From the NCBI GenBank assembly GCA_902783735.1, contig CACZSE010000318.1, positions 1-7,412 on the forward strand: a stretch of 7,412 nt of DNA, read 5' to 3'. The notes beneath the pieces are model-generated. The model was not told the origin of the DNA and searched no databases. It saw nothing but the letters and a program-made list of their open reading frames with translations. The position numbers were made by a program, and so were the translations under genes. Below, piece by piece: positions 1 to 6,652 of this stretch (its first letter is position 1; each line of letters begins with the position of its first letter). This DNA comes from an uncultured Lachnospiraceae bacterium (GTDB lineage: Bacteria > Bacillota > Clostridia > Lachnospirales > Lachnospiraceae).

Positions 1-1302
1 ATGAAAGCAGCCGAAGGACTTTTCGATTCGGTCTCATGTTTGTCGGGACCTTTATCATGCTACAGAAAATCCATCATTCTTGAGAACAAGGATGCATGGT
101 TAAATCAAAGATTCCTGGGACAGAAGGCGACCTTTGGTGATGACAGATCCATGACCAATTTCATACTTCGTCACCACAGAGCAACATATCAGGATACGGC
201 TGTCTGTCAGACTATCGTTCCGAACAATCACAAAGTATTTTTAAAGCAGCAGATGCGCTGGAAGAGATCGTGGTTAAGAGAATCTCTCATAGCGGCTTCT
301 TTCATGTGGAAAAAATCCCCCTTTGCAGCAGTTACCTTTTATATGGGACTCATTGTTCCGATCGCTGCTCCGCTTGTAGTATCCTATAACCTTGTATACG
401 TTCCCATAACACAGCATATATTTCCCACTTCGTTTGTACTGGGAATATTTCTCATGTCTCTTCTGATGAGTATGGCACAGCTTTTACTGAGAAAAAGTTC
501 GACCTGGATATACGGAATGCTGTTCTGTCTGTACTATGAACTGGTTCTTCTGTGGCAGATGCCTATCGCATGGTTTACTTTCTGGAAGTCAACATGGGGA
601 ACCAGAATGACACCTGAAGATGTAAAGGCAGCGGAGAGGAAACTGAGAAGACGTCTGTTAAGAAAGAAAAAGTATATCACTCCATATGAACTTTCTTCAG
701 TTCTCGGTATCACCGAAGGTGATGTCATAGCTCAGATGGAAGGCGGAAAGTTCGAAAAATATGTCACGATCGTTAAAGGTCAGAGGATGATACAGGCATC
801 AGTCCTCAAAGACTTCTACGATGATGTTGAGGAAGCAAAGAATACGGAACAGGCACAAGCAGTTGTGGAAACTGCAGGTGTTGATAAGAAAACTGCGGAA
901 ACTGCCGGTGTTGTCGGGGAACCCGTGGGAACTGTCGGTGTTGATGAAAAGTCCGAGAAAGCAGCGGCCATTTCTGTTGATACGGCGAAAGACGAGGTTG
1001 TACAGACGACCGGGGCTTATGCTTTGGCCGAATCCGCAGGCCTAAATAAGGAAACAGTATCGGTTCCGCTAGTACCGGCATCGGAACAAAAAGCAGCATC
1101 GTTGGAAGTATCGCGGCTTGAACAGAAGATTAATGAGCTCATCATAAAGCATGAGGAAGAAAAGAAGATTCTTGTTGAAACGATAAACAACAAAGATAAG
1201 ATGCTCGAGGAAAAGAACAGACAGCTTGAAGAACTGATACAGGCAGTCAAAGAGGCAAATGCAAATACCTCAAGATTGTTGGATCATTTTTGCAAAGAGT
1301 GA
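1..1302 (+). CDS. Processive family-2 glycosyltransferase (hyaluronan/chitin/PNAG synthase type), C-terminal part, 5' truncated
   Basis: The visible 433 residues are the C-terminal part of a membrane glycosyltransferase that would polymerise a sugar from a nucleotide-sugar and move the chain across the membrane. The ATG at base 1 is probably an internal Met, because the sequence starts inside the catalytic domain. Family motifs run in order: SGPLSCYR (15-22), GDDR (46-49, general-base region), QQMRW (83-87, the QxxRW processivity motif) and WGTR (199-202, as in hyaluronan synthases). Hydrophobic membrane segments lie near 107-134, 142-164 and 168-196. The remaining ~230 residues are a cytosolic tail not normal for the family: a basic stretch (208-224), an excisionase-like helix-turn-helix (225-272), three 10-residue repeats (290-319), a linker, and a charged coiled coil (366-418). 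The next gene starts 16 bases later and is deacetylase-like, so a surface polysaccharide role is likely. The product sugar cannot be told from this part. Confidence 0.85.
   Translation: MKAAEGLFDSVSCLSGPLSCYRKSIILENKDAWLNQRFLGQKATFGDDRSMTNFILRHHRATYQDTAVCQTIVPNNHKVFLKQQMRWKRSWLRESLIAASFMWKKSPFAAVTFYMGLIVPIAAPLVVSYNLVYVPITQHIFPTSFVLGIFLMSLLMSMAQLLLRKSSTWIYGMLFCLYYELVLLWQMPIAWFTFWKSTWGTRMTPEDVKAAERKLRRRLLRKKKYITPYELSSVLGITEGDVIAQMEGGKFEKYVTIVKGQRMIQASVLKDFYDDVEEAKNTEQAQAVVETAGVDKKTAETAGVVGEPVGTVGVDEKSEKAAAISVDTAKDEVVQTTGAYALAESAGLNKETVSVPLVPASEQKAASLEVSRLEQKINELIIKHEEEKKILVETINNKDKMLEEKNRQLEELIQAVKEANANTSRLLDHFCKE
867..956 (+). repeat. Three tandem 30-bp repeats inside the glycosyltransferase tail
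   Basis: Units begin at 867, 897 and 927 with GGAAACTGCAGGTGTTG, GGAAACTGCCGGTGTTG and GGGAACTGTCGGTGTTG. The period is exactly 30 bases, so the reading frame is kept and each copy encodes ten residues of the form (E/G)T(A/V)GV followed by a variable charged part. The second half of each unit has diverged. They form a low-complexity linker between the helix-turn-helix-like segment and the coiled coil. Copy number could vary between strains. Confidence 0.85.
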
Positions 1303-1304
1303 TC

Positions 1305-1316
1305 GGGGAAAGAAGG
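1305..1316 (+). promoter_or_regulatory. Ribosome binding site that fixes the start of the deacetylase-like gene
   Basis: The purine run GGGGAAAGAAGG sits 2 to 13 bases before the ATG at 1319. An in-frame ATG at 1259 would lengthen the protein by 20 residues, but it lies inside the upstream coding region with no comparable purine run before it. The extra residues (MQIPQDCWIIF...) would also put non-typical sequence before the basic-then-hydrophobic membrane anchor. The 1319 start is therefore preferred. Confidence 0.75.
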
Positions 1317-1318
1317 AT

Positions 1319-3172
1319 ATGTATAAGATTGAAACGTCAAAGGATGTAAGAAGATTAATAAGTTCAATACTTCAGCTGATAGTCATTATTGCTGTATTGA
1401 TACTCATAATACGACAGCTGTTCACGTTTGTTGTTTATAAGCCGTACGATCCCGCAGATAAAACAGTGGTTTCGGGAGAAGATCACGGTTTTCTTGCTCT
1501 GTCGTATTTCGGAGTGGAAAGAGAAAGCACTACCTCCAGGATATCGGTGCAGAAACTTGAAGAGCATTTTAAGGCACTCAGTGATATCGGTTATGTGACT
1601 ATCACTCAAAATGATATAGAGGATTATTATAAAAACAACAAACCTCTTCCTGATAAGGCATTGTTTTTGATGTTTGAAGACGGCAGGCATGACACATCGG
1701 TATATTCTCAAAAGGTTATGGAGAAATTCAACTATAAAGCTACGATGTTTACCTATGCCGAAAAATTTACTTCCGAGGACAATTATTTTCTGATGCCGAA
1801 GGATCTTCTTGAACTTGAAAAAACCGGTTTCTGGGAGATAGGAAGTAATGGATACAGACTCAGTTATATCAACGTTTTTGACAGATATGACAGATACATA
1901 GGGGAATTGGCGAGTACGGAATACTCGGCAATGGCTCAATATCTGGGCAGAGATTACAATCATTATCTTATGGATTATATCAGAGATGCACATGATGTAC
2001 CGATGGAAACCTATGATCAGATGAAAAGCAGGATCTCAGGAGAGTATGACCTCATGAGAAAAGAATATACGCAGGGGTTGTCAAAAGTTCCCGGTGCATA
2101 TGTCCTTCTTCACGCAAATACAGGTAAATTCGGTGAGAATGATAAGGTAAGTGCCGTAAATGAAGGAGAGATCGCCAATACCTTTATGATGAATTTTAAC
2201 AGAGAAGGTTATTCGATCAATGTGAAGGACAGCAGCATCTATGACCTTACAAGAATGCAGCCTCGGGCGAACTGGTATACAAACCATCTGCTCATGCGTA
2301 TATGGGATGATGTTTCCGATGAAGAAAAGAAAGACATGATCTTTGTCGAAGGCGACAAAACCGAGAAGGATCATTGGGATATCGTAAAAGGTATCGCGGA
2401 GTACAAAAAAGAAGATGAACTTTTGGCTCTCACGTCATTACCTTCCGATACAGGCTTATGCAGATTTAAAGACGAAACTCCGGATAATCTTACTTTCAGC
2501 GTAGAATTAAAAGGAAACAAGCTTGGAAGCCAGTCTGTGTTCTTCAGAGCGGATGATAAGCTTACAAGCGGCATAGAAGTAAGGCTGGAAGATAATGTCA
2601 TGAAGCTTTTGCAAAACGGTGAGCTTTTGGAAGAAACAGATCTGTACGATTTTGATCAGATCCCCAAAGTTTCCGTTGAAGAAGACAAGAGAGATTCGCT
2701 TTCGGGAGAATATTCTGCGATGGCAAGATATGCCGTAAGTGCAAAACAGTCTTTGGAATACTCCAACATGGCAAAACAGGTTTCATCTGCAAAAGTAAAG
2801 TCTGTGGCCGAAGGAGCAGAAGAATACAGACCTGAGATACAGATCAACGAGCTGGGTGACAGAAAGCTTTCCGTTACACTTGATGGTGACAGGATATCTG
2901 TTTACATTGATGAAAAACCTTTGTGGACTGACAGAGAACTCTCTCATTCTAAGGAAGGAAGTATTTTCCTTCAGTGTGCATGGCCCGGATACGGATACAG
3001 TCAGAGAAATATAGCCGATGATGTATATGACGGTGTTTTTGCGGGGATCACCATTACCGATTCTGAGGGAAATGTTTTATATACAAACAAGTTAAAAGGC
3101 CTTGACAAGGGACTTGATCTGGGAATCGACCTGTTCAATGATTTGGTAAACTGGTTCATAAAGAACATATGA
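1319..3172 (+). CDS. Membrane-anchored NodB/CE4-like polysaccharide deacetylase homologue, metal site degenerate, with C-terminal beta-sandwich domain
   Basis: This 617-residue protein has a basic N-terminus, then one membrane anchor (about 13-36), with the rest predicted outside the cell. Residues about 55-330 follow the layout of PgaB/IcaB-type NodB domains: ISVQKLEEHFKAL (76-88), a KPLPDKALFLMFEDG stretch (108-122), a KATMF strand (140-144) and FWEIGSNGYRLSY (171-183). The TFDDG motif is MFEDG, so the usual catalytic Asp is Glu120 while Asp121 is kept. The SHxxxHP metal motif reads SNGYRLS (176-182), with both His lost (Asn177, Leu181). I cannot find the Arg/Pro motif 3. Deacetylation by the normal metal mechanism is therefore doubtful, and polymer binding or a structural role is more likely. 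Residues about 388-590 look like a LamG/DUF1080-like beta-sandwich, interrupted at 452-505 by a helical insert with EYSAMA/EYSNMA motifs. It lies 16 bases after the glycosyltransferase and is very likely co-transcribed. Polymer and function are inferred. Confidence 0.75.
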   Translation: MYKIETSKDVRRLISSILQLIVIIAVLILIIRQLFTFVVYKPYDPADKTVVSGEDHGFLALSYFGVERESTTSRISVQKLEEHFKALSDIGYVTITQNDIEDYYKNNKPLPDKALFLMFEDGRHDTSVYSQKVMEKFNYKATMFTYAEKFTSEDNYFLMPKDLLELEKTGFWEIGSNGYRLSYINVFDRYDRYIGELASTEYSAMAQYLGRDYNHYLMDYIRDAHDVPMETYDQMKSRISGEYDLMRKEYTQGLSKVPGAYVLLHANTGKFGENDKVSAVNEGEIANTFMMNFNREGYSINVKDSSIYDLTRMQPRANWYTNHLLMRIWDDVSDEEKKDMIFVEGDKTEKDHWDIVKGIAEYKKEDELLALTSLPSDTGLCRFKDETPDNLTFSVELKGNKLGSQSVFFRADDKLTSGIEVRLEDNVMKLLQNGELLEETDLYDFDQIPKVSVEEDKRDSLSGEYSAMARYAVSAKQSLEYSNMAKQVSSAKVKSVAEGAEEYRPEIQINELGDRKLSVTLDGDRISVYIDEKPLWTDRELSHSKEGSIFLQCAWPGYGYSQRNIADDVYDGVFAGITITDSEGNVLYTNKLKGLDKGLDLGIDLFNDLVNWFIKNI

Positions 3173-3200
3173 TAATACTCTAAATTTGATGATTTGCATA

Positions 3201-3229
3201 TTTACATATCATAAATAAGTAAATAGAAT
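3201..3229 (+). promoter_or_regulatory. Predicted sigma-A-type promoter for the purF-like/cysE/CDF operon
   Basis: TTTACA (3201-3206) is five of six to the -35 consensus, and TAGAAT (3224-3229) is five of six to the -10 consensus. They are 17 bases apart in the AT-rich 99-base gap 3173-3271. Transcription would start near 3236, giving a leader of about 36 bases, too short for a riboswitch or T-box. A 7-bp inverted repeat, TACTCTA (3176-3182) and TAGAGTA (3232-3238), brackets the promoter. No convincing intrinsic terminator for the upstream operon is seen in the gap, so read-through is possible. Confidence 0.65.
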
Positions 3230-3258
3230 GGTAGAGTAGTTTTAGTTTTTGTATTTAT

Positions 3259-3264
3259 AAGGAG
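3259..3264 (+). promoter_or_regulatory. Ribosome binding site of the purF-like gene
   Basis: AAGGAG lies 7 bases before the ATG at 3272. It is the strongest Shine-Dalgarno sequence in the window and supports the start that puts Gly, not Cys, at residue 2. Confidence 0.8.
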
Positions 3265-3271
3265 ATTAATC

Positions 3272-4678
3272 ATGGGCGGTTTTTTTGCGGTTGCCTCTAA
3301 AGAAGATTGTGTTTTTGATCTGTTCTTTGGAACCGACTATCATTCACATCTTGGAACGAGACGTGGTGGTATGGCGGTTTACGGAAAAAAGGGATTTGAC
3401 CGCGCGATTCACAATATTGAGAACTCACCATTCAGAACTAAATTTGAAAAAGACGTCAATCAGATGGAAGGCAACCTCGGTATAGGTTGTATATCGGATT
3501 ATGAACCACAGCCGTTGATCGTTCGTTCTCACCACGGTACCTTTGCAATAACTACTGTTGGAAAGATAAACAATACCGACCGGATAGTAAGTAAGATCTT
3601 TGAAGCCGGAAACACTCATTTCCTTGAGATGAGCGGAGGCGATATAAATGCGACAGAGCTTTGTGCCGCTATCATAAATCAGAGAGACAATATAGTAGAA
3701 GGTCTCAAATATGCACAGGAACTCATAGACGGTTCCATGTCTATTTTGCTTCTTACTCCCAAGGGCATATATGCTTCCAGAGATAAGCTCGGTAGAACGC
3801 CGATCGCCATTGGCCGAAAGGATAACGGATTCTGTGCATCATTTGAAAGTTTTGCATATCTGAATCTTGGATACTCGGATTATAAAGAACTGGGACCCGG
3901 AGAGATCTGCGTCATTACTCCCGAATCTGTAGTGACACTTTCAAACCCCGGGAAAGACATGAAGATATGTGCATTCCTTTGGGTTTACTATGGTTATCCT
4001 TCAAGCTCATATGAGGGAATAAGTGTTGAGCAGATGAGATATAACTGCGGTTCACTCCTTTCAAAAAGGGATAATGTAAATGCAGATATCGTAGCGGGAG
4101 TTCCCGATTCCGGAACGGCACATGCCATCGGATATGCTAATGCAAGCGGTATACCGTTCTCAAGACCTTTTATAAAGTATACTCCCACATGGCCCAGAAG
4201 TTTTATGCCTACTATCCAGAGCAGAAGAAATCTGATAGCCAGAATGAAGCTTATACCCGTTCATGATCTTATAAAGGATAAGAGCATGGTACTCATTGAT
4301 GACAGTATAGTCAGAGGAACTCAGTTAAGAGAAACGACGGAGTTCTTATATCAGAGCGGTGCGAAAGAAGTACATATAAGACCTGCATGTCCTCCGCTGC
4401 TTTTCGGATGTAAGTTCCTTAACTTCTCAAGATCCAACTCAGACATGGATCTCATAGGAAGAAGAGTTATTGCCGCAAAAGAAGGTGACGATGTGAGCAA
4501 AGATGTTTTGCTTGACTATGCCGATCCTAACAGTGACAGATACAATAATATGCTTGAAGAGATAAGAAAACAGCTTAACTTTACTTCATTACGCTATCAC
4601 AGACTTGACGATCTTCTGGAATCCATCGGACTGGATGCAGATAAGGTTTGTACATTCTGCTGGAGCGGAAAAGAATGA
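3272..4678 (+). CDS. PurF paralogue (amidophosphoribosyltransferase-like) with inactivated glutaminase site
   Basis: The 468 residues align end to end with PurF, which normally makes phosphoribosylamine from PRPP and glutamine in the first step of purine synthesis. The N-terminal Ntn domain is degenerate. The start MGGFFAVASK matches the M/propeptide-CGVFGI start of PurF with Gly2 in place of the catalytic Cys1. The IGHxRYST motif reads IGCISDYE (71-78), the HNG oxyanion motif reads TVG (95-97), and the Asp of the (D)xEV motif appears as Asn126. The phosphoribosyltransferase half is well kept: AGVPDSGTAHAIGYA (275-289) and the PRPP loop VLIDDSIVRGT (340-350). The flexible loop KNRYxGRTF is altered to KYTPTWPRSF (302-311). 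Cys233, Cys380, Cys460 and Cys463 match the four [4Fe-4S] ligands of Bacillus-type PurF. It may use free ammonia or another nucleophile; this is inference. It begins an operon with cysE and a CDF gene rather than pur genes. Confidence 0.85.
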   Translation: MGGFFAVASKEDCVFDLFFGTDYHSHLGTRRGGMAVYGKKGFDRAIHNIENSPFRTKFEKDVNQMEGNLGIGCISDYEPQPLIVRSHHGTFAITTVGKINNTDRIVSKIFEAGNTHFLEMSGGDINATELCAAIINQRDNIVEGLKYAQELIDGSMSILLLTPKGIYASRDKLGRTPIAIGRKDNGFCASFESFAYLNLGYSDYKELGPGEICVITPESVVTLSNPGKDMKICAFLWVYYGYPSSSYEGISVEQMRYNCGSLLSKRDNVNADIVAGVPDSGTAHAIGYANASGIPFSRPFIKYTPTWPRSFMPTIQSRRNLIARMKLIPVHDLIKDKSMVLIDDSIVRGTQLRETTEFLYQSGAKEVHIRPACPPLLFGCKFLNFSRSNSDMDLIGRRVIAAKEGDDVSKDVLLDYADPNSDRYNNMLEEIRKQLNFTSLRYHRLDDLLESIGLDADKVCTFCWSGKE

Positions 4679-4699
4679 TGATATCCGGAGATTACTAAA

Positions 4700-5485
4700 A
4701 TGCAGAAAAATGCTTTAACCGGCTTAAAATGCCATGTATCAGAATTGATAGATCTTTTGAGGGGAGTTCTCTATCCCAATATATTTGACCCGGATTGCCT
4801 TGGCGAGGGACACGAGAAAGCAGATCTTAATAAGGCTGAAGTCCTTCTTCGCCAGATATTGGCGGTACTTATCGAGGATGAAAAAAAAGCCGAGATCATA
4901 GTATCTTCCATGGTCAGTTCGCTTCCCGAAATAAAGGAGGTTTTGATGACCGATGTAAGAGCGGCTTACGAAGGAGATCCCGCTGCTCAGAGTGAAGATG
5001 AAGTCATGCTGGCTTATCCCGGGTTTGAAGCGATCAGTATCTTCAGGCTGGCTCATAAACTGTATGAACTGAAGGTGCCGATCTTACCGCGTATGATGAC
5101 AGAATATGCTCATACCGTAACCGGCATAGATATACATCCGGGTGCAACCATCGGTAAATATTTCTTTATAGACCACGGAACCGGAGTTGTAATCGGAGAG
5201 ACGACTACTATCGGAGAGAGGGTAAAGCTCTATCAGGGAGTTACCCTGGGAGCGAAGAGCTTTGATGCAAATCCCGACGGAACGCTTGTAAAAGGGATCA
5301 AGCGTCATCCCGATATAGGAAACAACGTTGTTATTTATGCGGGAGCCACAATACTGGGCGGAAATACCGTTATAGGTGATAATTGTGTCATCGGAGGAAG
5401 CGTATGGTTGACTCACTCTGTAGATGCAGGCTCAAAGGTTCTTTCACCGCAACCGAGAAATGATATTTTTTCTATTGATGATTGA
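4700..5485 (+). CDS. cysE: Serine O-acetyltransferase (EpsC/CysE type)
   Basis: The cytosolic enzyme transfers acetyl from acetyl-CoA to L-serine, giving O-acetylserine for cysteine synthesis. The 261 residues comprise a helical N-terminal domain (about 1-125) with the DVRAAYEGDPAAQ segment (85-97), then a left-handed beta-helix of hexapeptide repeats (about 140-240). Catalytic Asp144 (GIDIHP, 142-147) and His159 (DHGTG, 158-162) have the same 15-residue spacing as the E. coli pair. The loop GAKSFDANPDGTLVKGIKRH (184-203) is longer than in E. coli CysE and typical of the EpsC group found in clostridia and Bacteroidetes. The tail ends SIDD, without the terminal Ile that docks CysE into O-acetylserine sulfhydrylase. 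It follows the purF-like stop by 21 bases, with GGAG (4687-4690) nine bases before the ATG. No cysK is in the window. Confidence 0.93.
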   Translation: MQKNALTGLKCHVSELIDLLRGVLYPNIFDPDCLGEGHEKADLNKAEVLLRQILAVLIEDEKKAEIIVSSMVSSLPEIKEVLMTDVRAAYEGDPAAQSEDEVMLAYPGFEAISIFRLAHKLYELKVPILPRMMTEYAHTVTGIDIHPGATIGKYFFIDHGTGVVIGETTTIGERVKLYQGVTLGAKSFDANPDGTLVKGIKRHPDIGNNVVIYAGATILGGNTVIGDNCVIGGSVWLTHSVDAGSKVLSPQPRNDIFSIDD

Positions 5486-5491
5486 GGAATA

Positions 5492-6652
5492 ATGATCACT
5501 ATATTAAAAAAGCTGTTTATCGGAAGTGACAATCTATCAGATCCAAATGTACGAGAAAAATATGGTAAACTATGCAGTCTTGTAGGCATAGCTTTAAATA
5601 TCCTGTTATGTGTCATAAAATACATGGCAGGATTTTTTTCAGGTGCAATAGCCGTTACAGCCGATGCATTAAACAATCTTTCGGACGCCGGAAGCTCATT
5701 CATTACTCTGATAGGCTTTAAATTAGCAGGGAGCAAGCCGGACAGAGAGCATCCCTACGGCCATGGAAGAATGGAATATGTTTCGGGTATATTTGTTTCT
5801 TTTCTCATCCTGTTAATGTCTTATGAGATGATCAAGTCATCGGTTTTAAAGATAATCCATCCTCAGATCCCCAATATCAGTACAGCAACGTTTATGGTAC
5901 TGATCTTTTCTATTGTCGTCAAATTATATATGGCATATTACAATCATGTGATCGGAACAAAGATAGACAGTGTTGCCATGAAAGCAACAGCAAAGGACAG
6001 TCTGAGCGACATGGCGGTCACCTCAGTTGTACTCATATCTGTTTTGATAGGAAAATTAAAACAGATACCGGTTGACGGTATCGGCGGTCTTGTGGTTGGT
6101 ATTATGATACTTTGGGCAGGTATAAGTGCTATACGTGAGACTGTAGATCCTTTACTTGGAAAAGCACCGGATCCGGAACTTATAAAACAGGTAGAAAACA
6201 TAGTTTTAAGGGATGATCGTGTTCTTGGAATGCATGATCTGCACATACATGACTACGGACCGGGCAGAGTCATGATGAGTCTGCATGTGGAGGTGCCGTA
6301 CAAGATAGATATACTTGAACTGCATGAGCTTATAGAGAGTATAGAATATGATATCAGAGGAATGATCGGATGCGAGCCGACGATTCACATGGATCCGGTG
6401 GTAGATGACGACGAAGAGATAAATGTCCTTAAAAAGGAACTGGAAGATATACTTGCGGATATAGATGTCGGGCTGTTGTACCATGATCTTCATATCGTAA
6501 GATGTGACGGATATTCAAATATTATATTTGATGTAGAGAAACCGGACTCTTTAAAGATGGATGATGAAGAACTAAAGGATCTTATATCGGATAGGGTAAG
6601 CAATTATAACAGCAAATACCATTGCATTATTCAGGTAGATGTAAAATATTAG
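5492..6652 (+). CDS. Cation diffusion facilitator (CDF) metal exporter with tandem C-terminal domains, probably Mn2+/Fe2+ type
   Basis: The 386-residue inner-membrane antiporter would export divalent metal using the proton gradient. Six membrane segments lie near 27-48, 53-76, 97-118, 131-150, 171-188 and 195-215. The transport site reads N61-x3-D65 in TM2 (ALNNLSDAGSS) and D169-x3-D173 in TM5 (KDSLSDMA). Zn-type CDFs usually have a His in TM5, whereas the Asn/Asp + Asp/Asp set is seen in MntE-like Mn exporters; substrate is inferred. HPYGHGR (87-93) is the conserved loop. A first cytosolic ferredoxin-like domain (about 227-303) has HDLHIHD (248-254) and HMDP (299-302). A second copy (about 310-386) repeats HDLHI (331-335) but has QVDV (380-383) where the first has HMDP. 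The usual family length is about 290-310 residues, so the second domain explains the excess. GAGG of the Shine-Dalgarno sequence overlaps the cysE stop, and the gap is 6 bases. Confidence 0.9.
   Translation: MITILKKLFIGSDNLSDPNVREKYGKLCSLVGIALNILLCVIKYMAGFFSGAIAVTADALNNLSDAGSSFITLIGFKLAGSKPDREHPYGHGRMEYVSGIFVSFLILLMSYEMIKSSVLKIIHPQIPNISTATFMVLIFSIVVKLYMAYYNHVIGTKIDSVAMKATAKDSLSDMAVTSVVLISVLIGKLKQIPVDGIGGLVVGIMILWAGISAIRETVDPLLGKAPDPELIKQVENIVLRDDRVLGMHDLHIHDYGPGRVMMSLHVEVPYKIDILELHELIESIEYDIRGMIGCEPTIHMDPVVDDDEEINVLKKELEDILADIDVGLLYHDLHIVRCDGYSNIIFDVEKPDSLKMDDEELKDLISDRVSNYNSKYHCIIQVDVKY

Noticed and set aside
806..1099. Open reading frames opposite and alongside the repeat region of the glycosyltransferase tail
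   Set aside because: They are Pro/Gln/Arg-rich shadows of the repeat codons, with no ribosome site or recognisable domain.
1259..1318. A 20-residue N-terminal extension of the deacetylase-like gene starting at the ATG at 1259
   Set aside because: It overlaps the upstream gene by 44 bases, lacks a ribosome site comparable to the purine run at 1305-1316, and would precede an already complete basic-plus-hydrophobic anchor.
1364..1993. A 209-residue minus-strand open frame inside the deacetylase-like gene
   Set aside because: It lies wholly opposite a well-supported gene. Its composition (many Ile, Ser, His, Arg) has no recognisable domain, and there is no good start context.
3173..3271. Intrinsic terminator or riboswitch/T-box leader between the two operons
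   Set aside because: The gap is AT-rich, with no GC stem followed by a U run. The only perfect inverted repeat has a 49-base loop. The predicted leader of about 36 bases is too short for a riboswitch or T-box.
3308..3310. Cys13 of the PurF paralogue as a replacement catalytic cysteine after propeptide removal
   Set aside because: The flanking pattern (GGFFAV, then FFG, then SHLG) aligns Gly2, not Cys13, with Cys1 of PurF. Nothing after Cys13 resembles the CG(V/I)FG start.
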